NCBI RefSeq assembly: GCF_905207245.1
Contig: NZ_CAJLKP010000020.1
Coordinates: 1-64,000, forward strand
DNA: 64,000 nucleotides
Source: an uncultured Bacteroides sp.
GTDB taxonomy: Bacteria > Bacteroidota > Bacteroidia > Bacteroidales > Bacteroidaceae
Reading direction: 5' to 3'
In this document: positions 8,129 to 17,853 of the stretch, piece by piece
Numbering within the stretch: position 1 is the stretch's first letter
Layout of the letters: each line of letters begins with the position of its first letter
Notes under the pieces: generated by a model
What the model was told of the DNA's origin: nothing
Databases searched by the model: none
Seen by the model: only the letters and a program-made list of their open reading frames with translations
Translations under genes and position numbers: made by a program

Positions 8129-9442
8129 TTACTCATCATGCAAAGCCTCGGCCGGATGTACCCGCATTGCCCGTGTAGCCGGGAACCAAACGCCAACTAT
8201 CACCATCAACCCCATGAGGAAAAAAGTAGATAATGAAACAATGGCAAAGCGAACTCCCGTAGCATCAGCCTGTTCGGTCATCGTGGCTTCTGCCATCACC
8301 AGGTTAGCACAGATAATCAGAGCCGGAATAGCAGCCAGAACCAATAATAATAGTCCTTCGCCCAACAATTGTCCAAATATCTTCAGACGGCTGCTTCCCA
8401 TCGCCATTCGTAAAGCAATCTCGCTGCGGCGGTGGCGCGTACGGAACCAGAAAGTTCCCATCAATCCTACAAAAACATTGAAACTGAAGAAAACAGCAAT
8501 GAGCTGTGCACTACGGATATATGGGGTAATACCTTCGGCAGCGTCACGCTCAGCTTTCTGCTCATCATAGCTGCGGACTTCAAACAGGTAGAACGGAGCA
8601 ATCTGCAACTGAGGTGTCATATCACGAAAGAAACGGGTGGCAAAATCGTCTGTGTCTGCTTCGGGACGCACGCGAATGGAAAGAAGGGGAAGAGCTTGCA
8701 TCCGGTAAAACCAGTCCGGCATAGGGGCTAGAATGAAAGGTTCGTAACGGGCATAATCATCGCTTTTCTGATGGCTGCATACGGCAACCACCCGGTAGCG
8801 AAGACTGCTGCCGGAATAATAATCAAAGAATTCCTGCCCCAGCACTCCTTTGTCGGTATGGAAAAGACTGTCTGCCATGTCCGGTGTGATGACGGCAGGC
8901 AATGGAGTGTCAGCAGGATTCCACTCGTCCGAAGCAAAGGGCAGTGATGAACCGGAAGAGTACTCGAAGGCATCCATATTCCCGGCGAACTTACCGATGC
9001 CTTTTTCTATCGGAATACGCATCACTTTGAAATATTCAGGAGACACATAACGAATATTGGCCTCCATCACACTAACGCTATCCACGGTATATCCTTGGAA
9101 TACAGTATTCCGGGTATAAGCATCGGAACCCAGCCAGATACTGGCGCTTTCTATGCCCGGATATTGTTTGATCCGGCGGAAAAGTTCTTCCATTGGCTTA
9201 AACCAGAAATCTTGCAAGCTGTCTTCGGACGAACAGAGCACAAGCTGCTTGGGGTTGGTGGAAAGATGGAGCTTGTATACATGTTCCATATCATAACCTT
9301 TGGACTGTTTTTCGGCGTAAGTAAAGCCGTAGAGCATATCAAGGCAATACCACAGCAACACGAACACGATTAAGAGTTCGGCAAAGAGCCAACCGTTTGC
9401 ACGACGCTGGTTCCAGATTTGCGTCAGAATGGATTTTATCAT
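8129..9442 (-). CDS. MacB/FtsX-type permease, pair 7 type A
   Basis: A 437-residue inner-membrane permease. Type A members of this array begin with WNQRRANGWLFAELL or a close variant, have one N-terminal helix, a periplasmic domain of about 240 residues, three C-terminal helices, and end in PAEALHDE, as here. The coupling segment preceding TM2-3 reads RRSEIALRMAMGSS. Last permease gene of the second operon, 33 bases after its type B partner at 9476. It has no ATPase domain and must rely on a separate one; the single candidate nearby is 19180-19845. Substrate unknown. Confidence 0.85.
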   Translation of the reverse strand: MIKSILTQIWNQRRANGWLFAELLIVFVLLWYCLDMLYGFTYAEKQSKGYDMEHVYKLHLSTNPKQLVLCSSEDSLQDFWFKPMEELFRRIKQYPGIESASIWLGSDAYTRNTVFQGYTVDSVSVMEANIRYVSPEYFKVMRIPIEKGIGKFAGNMDAFEYSSGSSLPFASDEWNPADTPLPAVITPDMADSLFHTDKGVLGQEFFDYYSGSSLRYRVVAVCSHQKSDDYARYEPFILAPMPDWFYRMQALPLLSIRVRPEADTDDFATRFFRDMTPQLQIAPFYLFEVRSYDEQKAERDAAEGITPYIRSAQLIAVFFSFNVFVGLMGTFWFRTRHRRSEIALRMAMGSSRLKIFGQLLGEGLLLLVLAAIPALIICANLVMAEATMTEQADATGVRFAIVSLSTFFLMGLMVIVGVWFPATRAMRVHPAEALHDE

Positions 9443-9475
9443 AAAGAGTTTTATTTAGTTCAGGGTTTCATATTA

Positions 9476-10714
9476 TTATTCTCCGCTGATGACTTCCGCT
9501 ATCGGTCGACGAGTAGCATTCCATGCCGGAATGAATACGGACAGCAAATTGAAAAGCAAGCACACACCCACTGCGCTCAGGAGCACCGTAGGACGAAGGA
9601 AGAGCCAGATGCTGACTTCAAAGTTACCTTCCGTGTAGCCACCTGCCAACATCCAGTCTTTGCCCAGCCACAACAGCAGACATGACAACAAGAAGCCCAG
9701 CAATGCACCAATGAACGCCAGCAACATATTCTCAAGAAGCAATTGTCCTATCAAAGTAGAACGGCTGGCACCGTAAGCTTTACGTACTGCAAGTTCGGAC
9801 AGGCGACGGGACATTTGTGAAGAAATCAATCCGCTGACGTTGATAGCCGGCACAATGAGCAGGATTAATCCCAGAATGATACACGTTACAACAGGGCTCA
9901 GAAAATCATCACGGAAGAACTGACGCTCCGTATAAGTGCTCAGGTCAGGAAGCGTTAATTCATATTCAGTAAGCGAAGCATTCAAACGGTCGAGCGAGCT
10001 TTCTATCTGCAACTTCATCTCTGCGGGGCTGACATCGGGCTTACACAATACCATCGCTTCAAAACCACCGCGCAAACCTTCACTTCCCCAGTCCGGATCC
10101 TTAGTATAGTAGGGTGTCCAGACTTCACCATAGGCAAAGGTGAAAAGCGAACTGACATCTTCGGTGACGCCCACTACACGTTTGGGGTAGAAGCCCACGA
10201 AGTAGTTCTTACCCAACGCTTCTTCCGCCGAACCGAAGGCTTCACGCGCCAGACGTTCAGCGATGACAACCACATCGGCACAAGCATCAAATTCCTGCTG
10301 GTCGAAAGGACGGCCTGCAAGAAAACGAATATCATACAGACGCCAGAAATTCAGATCGACACGTCTTCTTTGGCAACGGCGACCTTTCTCGGGTGAAACC
10401 CCGCAATATTCCATAGGAGAATTCCCCATATAGGTGACCAGTTCCGCGCCGGGCAAATCGCCGAAAACGCGACTGGCAGCCTGATAGGACATACCTGTGT
10501 TTGAATTACTATGATCGGCCTTGCGGAAGCTGTAGCCATAGGAGGAATAGACCATACGGTCGCGATGCGACTCAGGACGGATATTGGCTGTCTGGATGTC
10601 ATAGACCATGTAAACCACCATGACAAAAGCAATGCTAACTGTTGTACCGATGATGGAAACAGCACTGAAAAAGGGATTTTGCCGTATAAGTGCAAGTATT
10701 TGTCTGAAGATCAT
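9476..10714 (-). CDS. MacB/FtsX-type permease, pair 7 type B
   Basis: 412 residues, the shortest of the type B set. Type B proteins start with a helix introduced by NPFFSAVSIIGTT-like sequence and carry a conserved segment, here RRLSELAVRKAYGASRSTLI, before the second helix. The periplasmic MacB-like domain spans about 45-280; the end is PAWNATRRPIAEVISGE, lacking the PAEAL end of type A. Follows pair 6 after 26 bases and precedes its type A partner. One subunit of a presumed A/B heterodimer. Confidence 0.85.
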   Translation of the reverse strand: MIFRQILALIRQNPFFSAVSIIGTTVSIAFVMVVYMVYDIQTANIRPESHRDRMVYSSYGYSFRKADHSNSNTGMSYQAASRVFGDLPGAELVTYMGNSPMEYCGVSPEKGRRCQRRRVDLNFWRLYDIRFLAGRPFDQQEFDACADVVVIAERLAREAFGSAEEALGKNYFVGFYPKRVVGVTEDVSSLFTFAYGEVWTPYYTKDPDWGSEGLRGGFEAMVLCKPDVSPAEMKLQIESSLDRLNASLTEYELTLPDLSTYTERQFFRDDFLSPVVTCIILGLILLIVPAINVSGLISSQMSRRLSELAVRKAYGASRSTLIGQLLLENMLLAFIGALLGFLLSCLLLWLGKDWMLAGGYTEGNFEVSIWLFLRPTVLLSAVGVCLLFNLLSVFIPAWNATRRPIAEVISGE

Positions 10715-10740
10715 AAGTATATCGTTTTATGAAAATAATA

Positions 10741-12015
10741 CTACTCGTCGTGCAACGCCTCGGCAGGCTGTAATTGCATGGCTTTATAGGCGGGATACCA
10801 GATGCCGACAACAATCATCAGCGCCATTAGTAGCCAGGTAAGTACTGCTGCAATCAGGAACCGGTCGACAGTGAACTGCATTTTGCTAATGTCTACCAAC
10901 TCGGCAATACCCACATTGAAAGCAATCAGCAGAGCAGGAATGGCAGCAACCGATAATAGCAACAGCCCCTCACCCATCAGGCGTAAGAACACACCGCGGC
11001 GGCTGGAGCCCATCGCCATGCGCAACGCCACTTCACGGCGCCGGTGTTGTGTACGGAACCAGAAAGTACCGATGACACCCAGAAATATATTCAGCATCAG
11101 GAAGAAGAGGATGCAAAGTTGAGTCTTCACCTCGTTCACATCTTCAAGCTCCCGGACATAACGGATGTCACTGAAAGGAAGCGCATCGAGCAAGTATACA
11201 TTGCCTATCCGGTAGAGACGGTCGGCGTCCTCCATCAGCGCATCAATGAAATCATGGTCCGCATCGGGTGAAACGCGCAGGCTGACCTGGACGTAACGCA
11301 CATTGCCCAAATCATTAACAAGAGCATCCCTATTCAGACTACGACCGATAAACGCCCCACCCCACTCACTCGACGTTTCAAAGTGGGAACTACGTACAGG
11401 AGCGGCAATGGCGGCAATGCGCCGATGATAACCACGGTCGGGATAGGTCAAAGAAACTTCCTTGTTGAGCAAGGAACGGGCATCATACATATTCAGTTCA
11501 GAATATCTGTCAGTGACATTGGAAGTGACAACCAGAGTCTGATCGGAAGTAGCGGCAGCGAGTTTATCCGCATCCCCACCATCAACAGTGTGATAACGGA
11601 AAACACGATAGAAATCCGGGTCAGACCAAACCTGGTGGGCAGTGACACATATAGTATCCTGTAGATAAAAATATGCTCCACTACTCCCTTCATTATATGG
11701 GAAGCAGTTTTGTGAGACAGTAACACCTTCCACACCGGGACGGTGACGTAAACGTTCAGTAATCTCAAGCAGGGCATCTACATCGTCTTCGGCTGTCAGA
11801 GCCGGATCGTATAATGCAGATTTAGGAGTCAGGCTATTGAAAGACAGATTGTAGCAATGTTCCGTATCGAACCCCATCGGAGCGTGATAGACACGTGCAG
11901 TGACCGTAACCCAGTCAACAATATACCACAGCACTGCAAAAACCAACAGTAACTCTACGAGCAGGAAAAGATTGCTCCGCCATTCATTCTTTATTTGTGT
12001 CAGCAAGTTCTTCAT
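10741..12015 (-). CDS. MacB/FtsX-type permease, pair 6 type A
   Basis: 424 residues with the type A plan: NLFLLVELLLVFAVLWY as first helix, a periplasmic domain to about residue 290, coupling segment RRREVALRMAMGSSRRGVF, then a helix led by GEGLLLL, and the end LQPAEALHDE. Only two bases separate it from the stop of its B partner, which suggests translational coupling. Its closest look-alike in the array by eye is pair 7 A, sharing RxxMAMGSSR, consistent with local duplication of pairs. Confidence 0.85.
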   Translation of the reverse strand: MKNLLTQIKNEWRSNLFLLVELLLVFAVLWYIVDWVTVTARVYHAPMGFDTEHCYNLSFNSLTPKSALYDPALTAEDDVDALLEITERLRHRPGVEGVTVSQNCFPYNEGSSGAYFYLQDTICVTAHQVWSDPDFYRVFRYHTVDGGDADKLAAATSDQTLVVTSNVTDRYSELNMYDARSLLNKEVSLTYPDRGYHRRIAAIAAPVRSSHFETSSEWGGAFIGRSLNRDALVNDLGNVRYVQVSLRVSPDADHDFIDALMEDADRLYRIGNVYLLDALPFSDIRYVRELEDVNEVKTQLCILFFLMLNIFLGVIGTFWFRTQHRRREVALRMAMGSSRRGVFLRLMGEGLLLLSVAAIPALLIAFNVGIAELVDISKMQFTVDRFLIAAVLTWLLMALMIVVGIWYPAYKAMQLQPAEALHDE

Positions 12016-12017
12016 AT

Positions 12018-13298
12018 CTATCTTTGATTAATAGCGTCAGTAATATTCATCCGTGAAGCACGCCATGCAGGAATACCTGCGGAAAGTATATTCATCAGAA
12101 GGCAGAATGCAAATGCTGCAATAAAAGCCCACGGTGACAGCAACATCCCCGGTGTCAGTGCAGTCTCGCCACTCAGGGAGGCGTTCATCGAATTACTGAA
12201 AAGGAAACCGTTCAGCACAAAAGTAGCCACGTAACTCAGTGCCAAGCCAACAATACCTGCCAGCAACGTCAACACCAGATTCTCAAAAAAGACCTGACGC
12301 ATCAATTCGCCGCCTGTAGCGCCGAAAGCCTTACGCACTCCAATTTCAGCCATACGGCGACGCATGCGCGAAAGAGTCATACCGGACAGGTTAATCGCCG
12401 GAACAAGAAGCAGAATGATAACAACAATAGCATAACGCAGCATCACTCCCGAAACATCAGGTTCTGCATACCAACGGCGATAAAGATAAGCCAGTTGCGT
12501 ATCGGGCTGTCCGCGATAAAAGACTTCGACATCTTGCAATCCGTCATTATACTTTTTACGCAATAACTCCGTTTCTTCACGAATCGCATCAAAGTCCGCA
12601 GATGAACGGGCAAGGATAATGGCATGCATGGGTCCCATTGTATCATTCTGCCAAGACATAGCTTCCGCACCCGCAGCAGTATAAGGCACCCATATCTGTG
12701 CATAAGCAGCCGTAGCAAGCATAGAGACATCAGCAACCACTCCGGCAACGGTATAGTCGACATAATTCAATTGCACAGTACGCCCCACTGCATCGGTAGT
12801 ACCAAACAGCCTGCGGGCAGTGGTGGCATCCAGTACAGCACGCGGTAATCCGGCATCACAGTCAGCCTTGGTAAACGGCGCGCCACTCAGGAAACGAAAA
12901 CTGAAAATCGTCCAGAATGATTCATCGGTTTGCACCATATCTGCCGTTGCCTTCGGTCCAGAAGGGACAGAAGCACGAACTTTATCAACACCACTGGCCA
13001 AAGTTACAGCTTCGGGCGTGGTCAATGCACGGAAACATTCGCGACCCGTACGCACGGACATGGAAGAATTAGCGGACTCATTATCTGATTTGCCTTTTTG
13101 TTTCACAGACATATAAGGAACATAAAGTGTACGTGAGCGATTCACTTCAGGTTCACAATCCACGAGCCGCACCTGGAAAGTAATGACAAGCACCATAATC
13201 ATGCAGATTGCCATTGCCGTACCTAACACAGACACCCAGGTAATGATAGGGTTCTCGCGCAAATGGTAGAATGCCTGAAGAAAATAGAGTCGTATCAT
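12018..13298 (-). CDS. MacB/FtsX-type permease, pair 6 type B
   Basis: 426 residues. First helix around 18-42 (ITWVSVLGTAMAI), a periplasmic domain with the strand motif DVSMLATAAYAQIWVPY that recurs in several type B paralogues, coupling segment RRRMAEIGVRKAFGATGGEL, helices FENLVLTLLAGIVG and two more, and end PAWRASRMNITDAINQR. Twenty-three bases after pair 5. Confidence 0.85.
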   Translation of the reverse strand: MIRLYFLQAFYHLRENPIITWVSVLGTAMAICMIMVLVITFQVRLVDCEPEVNRSRTLYVPYMSVKQKGKSDNESANSSMSVRTGRECFRALTTPEAVTLASGVDKVRASVPSGPKATADMVQTDESFWTIFSFRFLSGAPFTKADCDAGLPRAVLDATTARRLFGTTDAVGRTVQLNYVDYTVAGVVADVSMLATAAYAQIWVPYTAAGAEAMSWQNDTMGPMHAIILARSSADFDAIREETELLRKKYNDGLQDVEVFYRGQPDTQLAYLYRRWYAEPDVSGVMLRYAIVVIILLLVPAINLSGMTLSRMRRRMAEIGVRKAFGATGGELMRQVFFENLVLTLLAGIVGLALSYVATFVLNGFLFSNSMNASLSGETALTPGMLLSPWAFIAAFAFCLLMNILSAGIPAWRASRMNITDAINQR

Positions 13299-13321
13299 AA
13301 TATTTCGTTTTATCTTAAAAC

Positions 13322-14560
13322 TTATTCGTCATGCAAGGCTTCAGCCGGCTGTACCTTCATTGCCTTGCGTGCCGGAATACCGATGCCGATGGTAATCATC
13401 ACTGCCATCAATACAAAACTAATACCCGCACAGAGCAATAACCGATCCCATTCCAGCGTCGTACCGTTACGCCACGAATTCAATTCCATGTGTGCCAGAT
13501 TCCAATCAATAACCAGAGCAATAGGCGTAACAACCGCCAACAGCAACAAGCCTTCACTAAGTAGTCGGCTGAAGATGGCACGATCTGTTGCCCCGTGCGC
13601 TTTATGCAATGCAATCTCCGAACGGCGTTGCTGCGTACGGAACCAGAATGTTCCAAGCAAACCGAGGAAGATATTCAGCAGCAGAAATCCCATACCCATC
13701 ACATAGTTGCGGATATTATTGGTCCATGCCTGCTGGAAATTGCGGCGTATATCGTGGAAGGAACGAATTTCCGAAATAAAGAGATTACCTACACGGAACT
13801 GGCTTTCGCTATCTTTCTTTAATTTCGTAATAAAATCGTCATCCTGCCCTTCGCGGACACGGACACAAAGTTCCAGACCTACATAGTAGAAGGACTGCTT
13901 AGCCAGGAAGCAATAGGAATAACGAGCTTGGTCGTAGTCATGATAGCGTACATCCTGCAAGGCAGCTCCCAGTTGATACGTTTTGGTCGTATCACCGAAA
14001 AGTTGAAAACGCTTACCTACAAACTCCGTCAGCTTACGGTCGTACTTTCTATAAAGGTTATCAGAAGCCAGAAACTCACCTCGTTCCAACATCTCCGCCA
14101 ATTGTTCGGGTGTTTCACCACGTGTACCCTGATAACGGAAAACACGCACAAAGTCCGGAGTAACCATTCTACGGATAGTCCATCCGGGTGACTGAAGCGT
14201 ATCATAACGCACCTCCCCACTACTATTGCTTCCATTATAAGGATAGGAGTTTTGCGAAAGGCTGACAGCTTCCACCTCCGGACGGCGGCGTAAGCGCTCT
14301 ACCAATTCAGCAATATCCGCATGTGTGTCATCCCTACTCTTATCAGGCGTATAATCGGGACTCTTCGGTGTCAGTTCACCCAATTCAATGAGATAGCAAT
14401 GCTCTATGTTGAAGCCTCGCGGTTCCAGGTAAGTGGCAGCGCGGGTATAAAGGTAGTCCACTACATACCACATCACTACGCTCACCACCAGCAGCTCCAA
14501 CGCCAACCATAGGTTCGAGAGCCATTCATTCTTTATCTGTGTAAGAAGTTTCTTAGTCAT
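13322..14560 (-). CDS. MacB/FtsX-type permease, pair 5 type A
   Basis: 412 residues: LWLALELLVVSVVMWYVVD as first helix, periplasmic domain to about residue 275, segment RRSEIALHKAHGATDRAIF (HKAHGAT where most type A paralogues have RMAMGSS), three helices, end VQPAEALHDE. The altered coupling segment is the main departure from its type A siblings and touches the place where FtsX-fold permeases contact the ATPase. Confidence 0.85.
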   Translation of the reverse strand: MTKKLLTQIKNEWLSNLWLALELLVVSVVMWYVVDYLYTRAATYLEPRGFNIEHCYLIELGELTPKSPDYTPDKSRDDTHADIAELVERLRRRPEVEAVSLSQNSYPYNGSNSSGEVRYDTLQSPGWTIRRMVTPDFVRVFRYQGTRGETPEQLAEMLERGEFLASDNLYRKYDRKLTEFVGKRFQLFGDTTKTYQLGAALQDVRYHDYDQARYSYCFLAKQSFYYVGLELCVRVREGQDDDFITKLKKDSESQFRVGNLFISEIRSFHDIRRNFQQAWTNNIRNYVMGMGFLLLNIFLGLLGTFWFRTQQRRSEIALHKAHGATDRAIFSRLLSEGLLLLAVVTPIALVIDWNLAHMELNSWRNGTTLEWDRLLLCAGISFVLMAVMITIGIGIPARKAMKVQPAEALHDE

Positions 14561-14593
14561 TTCTTTCAGTGATTAATGTTTAGTGATGAGTGA

Positions 14594-15886
14594 TTAATGC
14601 AGGCGTCCGCCTAATGCATTTACAATTCCTACTCTCGATGCACGCCATGCCGGAATACCTGAACTCAATAAGTTCAGTATAAAACAGAACAACAATGCCC
14701 AGCCAAAAGTGGAAGCATGTAACAATATGCTGGTATCTACTGCCGGAGGACTGAGTGTCTGACTGAACTCCTGCGCAAACAATAATGTATTACCCAAATA
14801 AGCAAATGCCACACTGAGCAATAGTCCCAGTACACCGGCCATCAGGGTCACTACAAGATTCTCAGCAATGATTTGTCCCATCAGTTCCAGCCGTGTACTG
14901 CCAAATGCACGGCGCACACCTATTTCAGCCACGCGCTGACGGAGGCGGCTCTGTGTCATACTACTCAGATTGATGGCAGGCACTATCAGCAGGATAACAA
15001 AGATTATCAGTCTTTGCCTGCGTGCCTGGTCCACGTCCGGTTCCAGATTGGCAGCAAAGGCTATTGCACTTTTCTCCTGGTCGTAGGGGCGGTTACGATA
15101 AATCAACTCGTAACCATCGGCACCAATCAATACATTATATTCCTGCCTGCGCCGCTCGGCTTCCTCGCGGATCGCATCGAAGTCATCGCGGTCATGTGCC
15201 AGGATAGTACAACTCATCATGCCCATGTGGTCATCACTCCATGTATCTTTCGTTATCTCTGTTGAGGTATAAGGCACCCATACCTGTCCGTATGCAGATG
15301 TGGCCAACGTGGAAACATCCTGCACTACTCCCACTACCTTATAGGGTGCATGGTTTAGCAGAAATTCACGTCCTTCAACATCCGTACTTTGAAACAGCTT
15401 CTTTGCCACACTTTCCGTGATAACCGCCACCGGCAATCCGGCATCGAACGTTGCCTTATCATAAGGCTTCCCACCGGTAAACGAAAAATCGAACACGCGC
15501 CAGAAAATATCATCCGTCTGCAACAGGTCGATACCTATGGAAGGTTGTCCCGGAAGGTTGACCGGAGTGGAGATCACCATACAAGTATAAATAGTCACCG
15601 CTTCAGGTGTCTTCAGAGTCTGGAAACACTCGCGCGCAGTCTTTGCACTCATAGGTCCGTTACTGCTTCCGCCCCCCCAATTTTGGTTTGTAATACTCAT
15701 ATAACGCACATGCAGAAAGCGGTCACGGTTATTTTCAGGAGCAAAAGGCGCTACCTTCACTTGTTGCATCATCACCACCAACATAATGAGGAAGATGGCA
15801 AGTGCCGTACCAGCTATGCTGACAGCACTGATTATCGGCTGTTGCCGTAGCTGCGCCCATGCTTGCGTAAAATATTGCTTAATCAT
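14594..15886 (-). CDS. MacB/FtsX-type permease, pair 5 type B
   Basis: 430 residues. First helix SAVSIAGTALAIFLIMLVV; periplasmic domain with DVSTLATSAYGQVWVPY, almost the same strand as pair 6 B; coupling segment RQRVAEIGVRRAFGSTRLEL; helices from ENLVVTLMAGVLG; end PAWRASRVGIVNALGGRLH. It follows the DUF2807 gene after 31 bases and precedes pair 5 A. Confidence 0.85.
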   Translation of the reverse strand: MIKQYFTQAWAQLRQQPIISAVSIAGTALAIFLIMLVVMMQQVKVAPFAPENNRDRFLHVRYMSITNQNWGGGSSNGPMSAKTARECFQTLKTPEAVTIYTCMVISTPVNLPGQPSIGIDLLQTDDIFWRVFDFSFTGGKPYDKATFDAGLPVAVITESVAKKLFQSTDVEGREFLLNHAPYKVVGVVQDVSTLATSAYGQVWVPYTSTEITKDTWSDDHMGMMSCTILAHDRDDFDAIREEAERRRQEYNVLIGADGYELIYRNRPYDQEKSAIAFAANLEPDVDQARRQRLIIFVILLIVPAINLSSMTQSRLRQRVAEIGVRRAFGSTRLELMGQIIAENLVVTLMAGVLGLLLSVAFAYLGNTLLFAQEFSQTLSPPAVDTSILLHASTFGWALLFCFILNLLSSGIPAWRASRVGIVNALGGRLH

Positions 15887-15917
15887 ATTATTTGCTTACA
15901 GTTTACAATGACCATTG

Positions 15918-16550
15918 TCACTCTCCTACTTTCAGGTTACGTGTATTCACACCACCGATACCCCCTTTTGAAATATCGGCTTGTCCGGCACGTCCGCTCA
16001 ATGTAACACTACCTACACCTTCCATACTGGCACGCAAACGGTCACAATTCACATGAATATCAGCCTTGCCTACGCCTTCCATCTTTACTACAAGTGAATT
16101 GCACGTCAGATCTTCCACATTTACCTTGCCTACGCCTTCTATCTCAAACTTCACATCATCCAGTTTCAGAGCTTCATTGCAATTGAATGAACCGACACCA
16201 CTGAATTTCACACTTTTCAGGTCGGGAGCAGTCAGGTAGATATTCACGCCTTTATTGCGATTGTTGTTACCATCCTTTTTATTTTTGAAACCGATAATGA
16301 GACAGTCATTCTTTACTTCTGTAGTCGTGGTGATGACATATTCTTCCCTTCCTTCTATTTTCAAAGAATAGTTATTGCCCTGCGTGAAGTACACTGTTGC
16401 TACGGACGTCACCTCAACAGAAGAGAAAGCCTCCACTTTACGAATTTCGCTAACCTGCGGGTCCTTTTCGTTAGCTGCATAAACTGTGCCGGCTACTGCG
16501 GCAAATAATAAACTCAGAGTTATAAATAAAGCCTTCATAATCTTTCTCAT
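15918..16550 (-). CDS. DUF2807 head-GIN-domain secreted protein
   Basis: About 210 residues with a signal peptide (MKALFITLSLLFAAVAGTVYA) and a repetitive beta-rich body: FSSVEVTSVATVYFTQG is the usual opening of the family, followed by SVKFSGVGSF, FEIEGVGKVNVEDL, VKMEGVGKADI and ASMEGVGSVTLSG, the turns of a right-handed parallel beta structure. These proteins are exported to the periplasm or cell surface; their role is not settled. Start taken at 16550 (ATG upstream of the signal sequence); 16538 is possible. It sits inside the permease operon between pair 4 A and pair 5 B, the only non-transporter gene there. Confidence 0.85.
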   Translation of the reverse strand: MRKIMKALFITLSLLFAAVAGTVYAANEKDPQVSEIRKVEAFSSVEVTSVATVYFTQGNNYSLKIEGREEYVITTTTEVKNDCLIIGFKNKKDGNNNRNKGVNIYLTAPDLKSVKFSGVGSFNCNEALKLDDVKFEIEGVGKVNVEDLTCNSLVVKMEGVGKADIHVNCDRLRASMEGVGSVTLSGRAGQADISKGGIGGVNTRNLKVGE

Positions 16551-16576
16551 ATTAATGATTAATACCAATTTATTTC

Positions 16577-17839
16577 TTATTCTTCATGTAATGCTTCGGC
16601 CGGCTGTATCTTCATCGCCTGCCGTGCCGGAAACCAAATACCAATCGTTACCATCAAAGCTACCAGCAGCCATGCTCCAAAAGAACCGAGCAGAAAGCGC
16701 AGGAAACTCCACTCTACAGGCCATGTGGAAATCAGTTCCGACCGTCCGACGGTAAACTCCGCTATACCTATATTATAGCAAATAATCATTGCGGGCAACG
16801 TTACCAATGCAAGCAGCAACAGTCCCTCGCCCATCAGCAGGCGAAATACCTGATTCTTTGTGCTACCCATAGCCAAGCGCAAAGCTATTTCACCACGGCG
16901 ACGACGGGTACGGAACCAGAACGTTCCAATCAATCCCAGGAATACATTTACCAACAGGAAAAGCACTACAATTGCCTGGCTGTTCACCTTGTCCGTATCT
17001 CCGCACATGACTTCAAACTGCAACTGCTGTTCAGTATAAGGCACGGCATCGGCCACAAACAAATCGTCTACGTCCAGTCGCGGTGCAATCTCACGGACGA
17101 ACTTCGCACGGTAGTCCGGGCCATCGGCAGCAGCTTTCACACGAAAAACGATTTGCGCCCAATTGTCGGCAAACCGCGTTTTAATCAGGTTTTCGTCCAG
17201 ACGAAAGAAAAACCACGAGGCATCGCTTCCGTAACGATAGCTGCGGAAGGCTTCTATCTTTCCACCTTGCGTGACGACTGACGTGGTATCGCCATAGTAA
17301 CTCAGCGGTGTATCCAGTGAGAAGGTCGGCATTCTCTTCTTGAAACGGTCCACAGCTGCCTGGCTCAGCATCACGTTGTTCTCCCCCGCAGGAGTCTTGG
17401 CAAAGGGGCGTTGCGGGTCGTCACTCATGCGGAAGACGTCGATATATCCGCCGGTAGTCAGGATAATGCGTGCATTCACTCCGATGGTGTCCTGCGCGGC
17501 CAGTGAGTTGTCGCTATTGTTTCCGCTCATCGGCAGGCTCCAGTAGCACAAGGCGGCCGCCTCAACGCTGGGTTCCTGCTCTAATTTCTGCAATGCACGC
17601 AGGTATCTGTCAGCATTCGTCAGGGTAGTGTCACTGGTGGCACCTCCTATAATTGTGGTAAGCTGGTAAACGTGGTCTATATTGTAGCCTAAAGGGCGGT
17701 AGAAAGTATACTTGAGGCAACCCAGCGAGTCGCAAAGGAACCACATCACGACAAACACCAGAAAGAGTTCAGCCAGCACCCAGCCGTTGCTGCGCAGGCG
17801 CGACCAAATCATGCGTAAATTATGTAATATGAATTTCAT
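16577..17839 (-). CDS. MacB/FtsX-type permease, pair 4 type A
   Basis: 420 residues: NGWVLAELFLVFVVMWFLCD as first helix, periplasmic domain to about residue 280, coupling segment RRGEIALRLAMGSTKNQVF, GEGLLLLALVTLPAMI as the next helix, end IQPAEALHEE. Fifteen bases downstream of its B partner and nine bases before the DUF2807 frame opens. First complete pair after the ATPase. Confidence 0.85.
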   Translation of the reverse strand: MKFILHNLRMIWSRLRSNGWVLAELFLVFVVMWFLCDSLGCLKYTFYRPLGYNIDHVYQLTTIIGGATSDTTLTNADRYLRALQKLEQEPSVEAAALCYWSLPMSGNNSDNSLAAQDTIGVNARIILTTGGYIDVFRMSDDPQRPFAKTPAGENNVMLSQAAVDRFKKRMPTFSLDTPLSYYGDTTSVVTQGGKIEAFRSYRYGSDASWFFFRLDENLIKTRFADNWAQIVFRVKAAADGPDYRAKFVREIAPRLDVDDLFVADAVPYTEQQLQFEVMCGDTDKVNSQAIVVLFLLVNVFLGLIGTFWFRTRRRRGEIALRLAMGSTKNQVFRLLMGEGLLLLALVTLPAMIICYNIGIAEFTVGRSELISTWPVEWSFLRFLLGSFGAWLLVALMVTIGIWFPARQAMKIQPAEALHEE

Positions 17840-17853
17840 ACGGTCTCCTTTTC

